Positions 6,547 through 8,444 of a stretch of DNA of 8,444 bases are shown one piece after another. Origin of the DNA: Planctomycetaceae bacterium (GTDB lineage Bacteria > Planctomycetota > Planctomycetia > Pirellulales > Pirellulaceae); NCBI GenBank assembly GCA_022614795.1, contig JAKEHX010000620.1, positions 1 to 8,444 of the forward strand, in the 5' to 3' direction. Position numbers and translations under genes: made by a program. Numbering within the stretch: the stretch's first letter is position 1; the number at the start of each line of letters is the position of its first letter. The notes under the pieces were generated by a model. The model was not told where the DNA came from. It did not search any database and saw only the letters and a list, made by a program, of their open reading frames with translations.

Positions 6547-6578
6547 CCGCGGCCGGAAGGTTGCCCTTCCGACCGCGG
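6547..6578 (-). terminator. Strong terminator hairpin after the low-complexity gene
   Basis: CCGCGG (6547-6552) plus CGGAAGG (6554-6560) pair with CCTTCCG (6565-6571) plus CCGCGG (6573-6578), with one C/A mismatch and a four-base loop. On the minus strand it begins 31 bases past the stop at 6610 and is followed by TCCGTTTCTT, consistent with an intrinsic terminator. It separates that gene from the ferredoxin gene. It is the strongest stem seen outside genes here. Confidence 0.7.
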
Positions 6579-6609
6579 CTTGCTGGCCCGTTTCTACTTT
6601 TGAGCGCCG

Positions 6610-8444
6610 TTAATCGCGGTCCCTGCTGCGACTGCGGCTGCTGCTGCCGCCGCTGTTGCCGCTGCTGCGGCTGCGCGAAGATTCGGAGCGCGAACTGCTG
6701 CGCGACTGCATACTCTGCGATGGCGAGCTTCTTGGCGTCTGGATGCGCGGCGAGGGGCGCGGCGCTTCGATCTTCGGCGCGCTGATCCTGGGCGCCTCGA
6801 TCCGCGACGAGCCGCCGCCACCCGACCGGCTCGTGCGCATTTCGACTTTTGGCCCGCTGGAGCCGCCGCTGCTGGTCGGCAAGTTGATCCGCGGCTGGGT
6901 GCTCCGGATCGTGTTGTCGCCGGAGCGATTGCCGCGGGATTCGATCTTAGGCGCGTCAAACTTCGGCCCATCGATCTTGGGCGTGCTCGTCCTGGGAGCT
7001 TCAGATCTGGGCAATTCGATCCGTGGCTGGGAGCCGCGGGACTCGAACCCGGTGGAGCGATTCGACCGGGATTCGATTTTGGGCGCGTCGCCCCCCGAAG
7101 TATTCTTGGGAAGCTCGATCTTTGGCCCGTCGGAAGAGCGGAGCGAGCGTGCGCTATTATTCGGCGACGTGTTGGTGTTGGCCGCACGATCGATCTTCGG
7201 CGGCTTGACGTCCGGGCCGCCGGTGACCGCGTTGCCGCTCGCCGCGGCCGAAGCGCCGGCCCCACTGTTGCCGCGATTGCCAGTCGTGTTGGGGCCGAGA
7301 TCGACGCTGCCTGCACTCGAGCCCGCCTTGGGCGGCTTGTTGCCGCGGTCAAGATCCAGAGTGCCTGGGCGATTGCTGGTCTGGCCAGGCAGATTGATCG
7401 TCGTCTCTTTGAGTCCGCCACTGGGATTGGAATCGCGGCTGCGAGCAACTCGGCTGTTGCGGGTCACGTTGCGGATCGCATCGGTCTGCTCCGGCAGCTT
7501 CAGGCGCGCGGTCCGCTTGCCTTCGCCCCCCTTGCTCGAGAGTGCACCGGTCAGGGCATCGACCCGCGCCGTCTTGCCGGCCTCGGGTTTGTCGCCAGCC
7601 GGCTTGGCGGCCTCGACTTTGACTTCGCCTGGCTTGACTTCGTCTGATTTCGTCGCGACGGCTTTGTCATCGCCGCCTGGCCGGGCCGCGTCGATCCGTG
7701 GCAAACGTCCCGACCGGCCGACGTTTGCCTTGTCGCCAGCGGGTTTATTGCCAGCGGGCTTGTTGTCGCCCGGTTTGTCAGTGACCGGGTTGACATCGGC
7801 CAGTTTGTTGTCGCTGGGGTTGCTATCGCCGGACTTATTGTCGGGCTTGTCGGTGCCCGGCTTGATATCGGCAACGTTGTTGTCGCCGGGCTTGATGTCA
7901 GCAGGTTTGTTGTCGCCAGACTTGCCGCGACCATCGCCGTCGCCGCTGCGGGCCAGGCGGGCCTCGCGCTCGATCTTCAGCCGCTCGACGTTGAGCTTCC
8001 GCATGTCTTCGGAAACTTTGACGATCGACTCGCGCTGGCGCTCGTCGAGCTTCGTCAGCTTGATCGGCAGGTCGTCACGCTTGACAACGTCGGCCAGGTC
8101 GGCGGCGACGACGCGCTGCGACTTGCGGGGGTCGAGCTTGGCGTCGGCGATCAGGCGGGTCTGTTCCTTCCAGGTCCGCGCCGGCCGCTCGTGCTCGTGG
8201 CTGTCAAAGTGGTCGTGCCACCCCCGGCAGCGCCCGATGTAGTCGATCCCCTGGCGGCGATAGTGCGTGTGGCACCACGACCAGAGCGGGTCGTAGCAGT
8301 GCCGGTGGTGATAGCTCCAACTGCACCACGGCGTGAAGCCGAACGTGCTAGCGTATGAGCCGTAGTAGTTGCCGAAGTAGTAGCAGTTCGACCGCGGACC
8401 GATCCACAGATGCACGAAGAAGCGGCTGCTATCGACGACGCACC
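6610..8444 (-). CDS. Large low-complexity protein with aromatic/Cys/His-rich domain, 5' end outside window
   Basis: The frame is open to the right edge, so at least 610 residues are visible and the true start is missing; GTG 8413-8415 is only an internal codon. Counting from it, residues 1-82 are rich in Trp, Tyr, His and Cys (NCYYFGNYYGSYA, TPWCSWSYHHRHCYDP) and end in RPARTW, which resembles planctomycete proteins I recall but cannot name. Residues 83-155 are charged and probably helical. Residues 167-229 are imperfect GDNKP/ADIKP repeats. A long Gly/Ser/Asn/Lys stretch follows. Residues 401-562 carry scattered PKIE, PRIE and PRIN motifs with an approximate duplication of DAPKIESR-x-NRS. 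Residues 571-601 are an Arg-Ser tail. Most of the visible part is predicted disordered. An N-terminal export signal, if any, lies beyond the window. A cell-surface or scaffold role is a guess only. It ends at the terminator hairpin. Confidence 0.8.
   Translation of the reverse strand, partial: CVVDSSRFFVHLWIGPRSNCYYFGNYYGSYASTFGFTPWCSWSYHHRHCYDPLWSWCHTHYRRQGIDYIGRCRGWHDHFDSHEHERPARTWKEQTRLIADAKLDPRKSQRVVAADLADVVKRDDLPIKLTKLDERQRESIVKVSEDMRKLNVERLKIEREARLARSGDGDGRGKSGDNKPADIKPGDNNVADIKPGTDKPDNKSGDSNPSDNKLADVNPVTDKPGDNKPAGNKPAGDKANVGRSGRLPRIDAARPGGDDKAVATKSDEVKPGEVKVEAAKPAGDKPEAGKTARVDALTGALSSKGGEGKRTARLKLPEQTDAIRNVTRNSRVARSRDSNPSGGLKETTINLPGQTSNRPGTLDLDRGNKPPKAGSSAGSVDLGPNTTGNRGNSGAGASAAASGNAVTGGPDVKPPKIDRAANTNTSPNNSARSLRSSDGPKIELPKNTSGGDAPKIESRSNRSTGFESRGSQPRIELPRSEAPRTSTPKIDGPKFDAPKIESRGNRSGDNTIRSTQPRINLPTSSGGSSGPKVEMRTSRSGGGGSSRIEAPRISAPKIEAPRPSPRIQTPRSSPSQSMQSRSSSRSESSRSRSSGNSGGSSSRSRSRDRD
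6922..7089 (-). repeat. Internal duplication in the low-complexity gene
   Basis: Positions 6922-6957 and 7054-7089 are direct repeats matching at 30 of 36 bases and both encode DAPKIESR-x-NRS. They are the clearest unit of a degenerate PKIE/PRIE repeat field, indicating growth by internal duplication. Confidence 0.6.
7729..7917 (-). repeat. Degenerate 15-base (5-residue) tandem repeats
   Basis: About a dozen imperfect units of five codons encode variants of GDNKP and ADIKP across 63 residues of the low-complexity protein. The plus strand shows recurring TTGTTGTCGCC and related 15-base periods. Unit boundaries are interrupted by short indels, so repeat number is approximate. Confidence 0.65.

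Noticed and set aside
7028..7060. Minus strand reads GGGTTCGAGTCCC (7038-7050), a perfect tRNA T-arm look-alike followed by GCGGCTCCCA.
   Set aside because: No matching 5' acceptor strand, D-arm or anticodon stem lies at the required distance, and the stretch is in frame within the low-complexity gene, encoding TGFESRGSQ.
7729..7917. Regular repeats considered as a CRISPR array.
   Set aside because: The period is 15 bases with no spacers, it is in frame within a coding sequence, and no cas genes are present.
6656..8242. Open frame of 528 codons on the plus strand, antisense to the low-complexity gene.
   Set aside because: It mirrors the repetitive GC-rich codons of the opposite gene, has Leu/Ser-rich artificial composition and lacks domains; the minus-strand frame has the recognisable domain ends and terminator.

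Overview
The window reads like chromosome from a GC-rich planctomycete, probably of the Pirellulales type. This is inferred from gene content, not from a marker gene. The pointers are a 24-residue leucine-rich-repeat protein of the L-x-x-T-x-V/I-T-D-x-G-L type, a Spinster-like MFS carrier, orphan membrane and low-complexity proteins with planctomycete-style sequence, weak Shine-Dalgarno signals with several non-ATG starts, loose gene spacing, and short palindromic repeats scattered between genes. No rRNA, tRNA, CRISPR array, integrase or complete insertion sequence was seen.

Layout from left to right. A minus-strand gene of the DUF6602 type (57-542) lies in visibly more AT-rich DNA and may be truncated at its C-terminus. 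Divergent from it is a plus-strand gene (746-2101) fusing a DUF4259-like N-terminus to leucine-rich repeats. A hairpin repeat (2118-2141) separates this from a plus-strand Spinster-like MFS transporter (2259-3659), whose own start region carries an inverted relative of the same repeat. A minus-strand gene (3809-4966) fuses a GT2-like glycosyltransferase fold to a class I SAM methyltransferase. It is bracketed by two copies of a 28-bp direct repeat (3689-3716 and 5081-5108). The 377-base stretch 4967-5343 holds the right-hand repeat and a short open frame that may be a gene remnant. Next come a plus-strand two-TM membrane protein of unknown function (5344-6081) and, converging on it across a hairpin, a minus-strand thioredoxin-like [2Fe-2S] ferredoxin (6132-6467). 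Finally, a minus-strand gene runs off the right edge (6610-8444). It encodes a Trp/Tyr/His/Cys-rich domain followed by long repetitive, disordered segments and an Arg-Ser tail, with a good terminator hairpin at 6547-6578.

The genes alternate in strand and are mostly separated by 50-380 bases, so no multi-gene operon is evident. Even the two co-directional genes at the right are split by a terminator. I see no convincing new multi-gene system. The most unusual items are the repeat-bracketed glycosyltransferase-methyltransferase fusion, the DUF4259-LRR fusion, the possible PD-(D/E)XK-like DUF6602 protein, and the low-complexity protein with an Arg-Ser tail.
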